Source: Loxodes magnus
Taxonomy: Eukaryota > Ciliophora > Karyorelictea > Loxodida > Loxodidae
DNA: 64,000 nucleotides
Direction: 5' to 3'
NCBI GenBank assembly: GCA_946699065.1
Contig: CAMPDV010000502.1
Span: forward strand, 62,001-126,000
The notes under the pieces: generated by a model
Told to the model about the DNA's origin: nothing
The model's database searches: none
The model's input: only the letters and a program-made list of their open reading frames with translations
Part shown: positions 63,860-64,000 of the stretch, piece after piece
Layout of the letters: every line of letters starts with the position of its first letter
Numbering within the stretch: the stretch's first letter is position 1
Made by a program: the position numbers and the translations under genes

Positions 63860-64000
63860 AGAAGTCAAACAATACTTGAATTTTGTTCTGTTTGTCTTAT
63901 TTTCATATTCTATAGTCCAAACAATTACTCATTTTTGATGAGTTTATGGGATATCTTTAGTTTTAATATTCCAATTTGATTAAATTTATAACAAATGATA

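Noticed and set aside
1..64000. Interpretation as a pseudogene-filled or non-coding region because standard-code ORFs are tiny
   Set aside because: Conserved proteins read through cleanly once TAA/TAG are Gln and TGA is Trp/stop.

Overview
The window is eukaryotic nuclear DNA of about 75% A+T from a ciliate with a reassigned genetic code. UAA and UAG read as Gln in every gene that can be checked by homology (for example the ARQRRK segment of ribosomal protein uS19). UGA serves both as Trp, at conserved Trp positions in many unrelated proteins, and as the only terminator. This combination (UAR=Gln, UGA=Trp/stop) is the one described for karyorelict ciliates such as Loxodes; the heterotrich Condylostoma, which also terminates at UAA/UAG, is a less good fit. 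Introns that can be proven by reading frame are tiny (16-17 nt, GT..AG). Standard-code ORF calls are nearly meaningless here. All coordinates below come from hand translation with TAA=TAG=Gln and TGA=Trp/stop. With that code every frame is largely open, so genes without a recognised family carry real frame uncertainty.

Layout. 1-5.0 kb: the 3' end of an LNR (Notch-repeat) membrane protein, a possible minus-strand gene, and a plus-strand membrane gene. 5.0-8.9 kb: alpha/beta-hydrolase (minus), an unknown protein, an AGTRAP-like membrane protein and ribosomal protein uS19/RPS15 (minus). 9.3-12.3 kb: three coiled-coil or unknown genes. 12.5-23 kb: HMG-CoA synthase (minus) divergent from a 1,125-residue membrane protein, SF-assemblin (with a 16-nt intron), a WD40 protein (minus), an unknown protein and a coiled-coil protein (minus). 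23-36 kb: a gene whose 3' half is copied at 49-50.6 kb, a large minus-strand gene, and a very large plus-strand membrane-protein ORF. 36.1-46.2 kb: one 3,359-codon minus-strand ORF joining an OSCA/TMEM63-type channel module to a long LNR array and a terminal membrane helix. 47-49 kb: a large minus-strand gene. 49.2-52 kb: duplicated sequence. 52.8-54.5 kb: a P-type ATPase-like protein lacking the catalytic half. 55.5-58.3 kb: two tandem double-domain dynein-light-chain genes (the second frameshifted). 58.7-61.4 kb: a PTC7-like PP2C phosphatase, an overlapping small gene and a short-intron gene whose body is repeated at 63.3 kb.

Genes are packed tightly, often tail-to-tail with tens of bp between stops, and several divergent pairs share short 5' spacers. 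The content is largely housekeeping and ciliary/cytoskeletal (uS19, HMG-CoA synthase, SF-assemblin, dynein light chains, WD40, PP2C) plus large ciliate-type membrane proteins. The most unusual item is the channel-LNR fusion at 36.1-46.2 kb. No bacterial, viral, CRISPR or tRNA features were seen.
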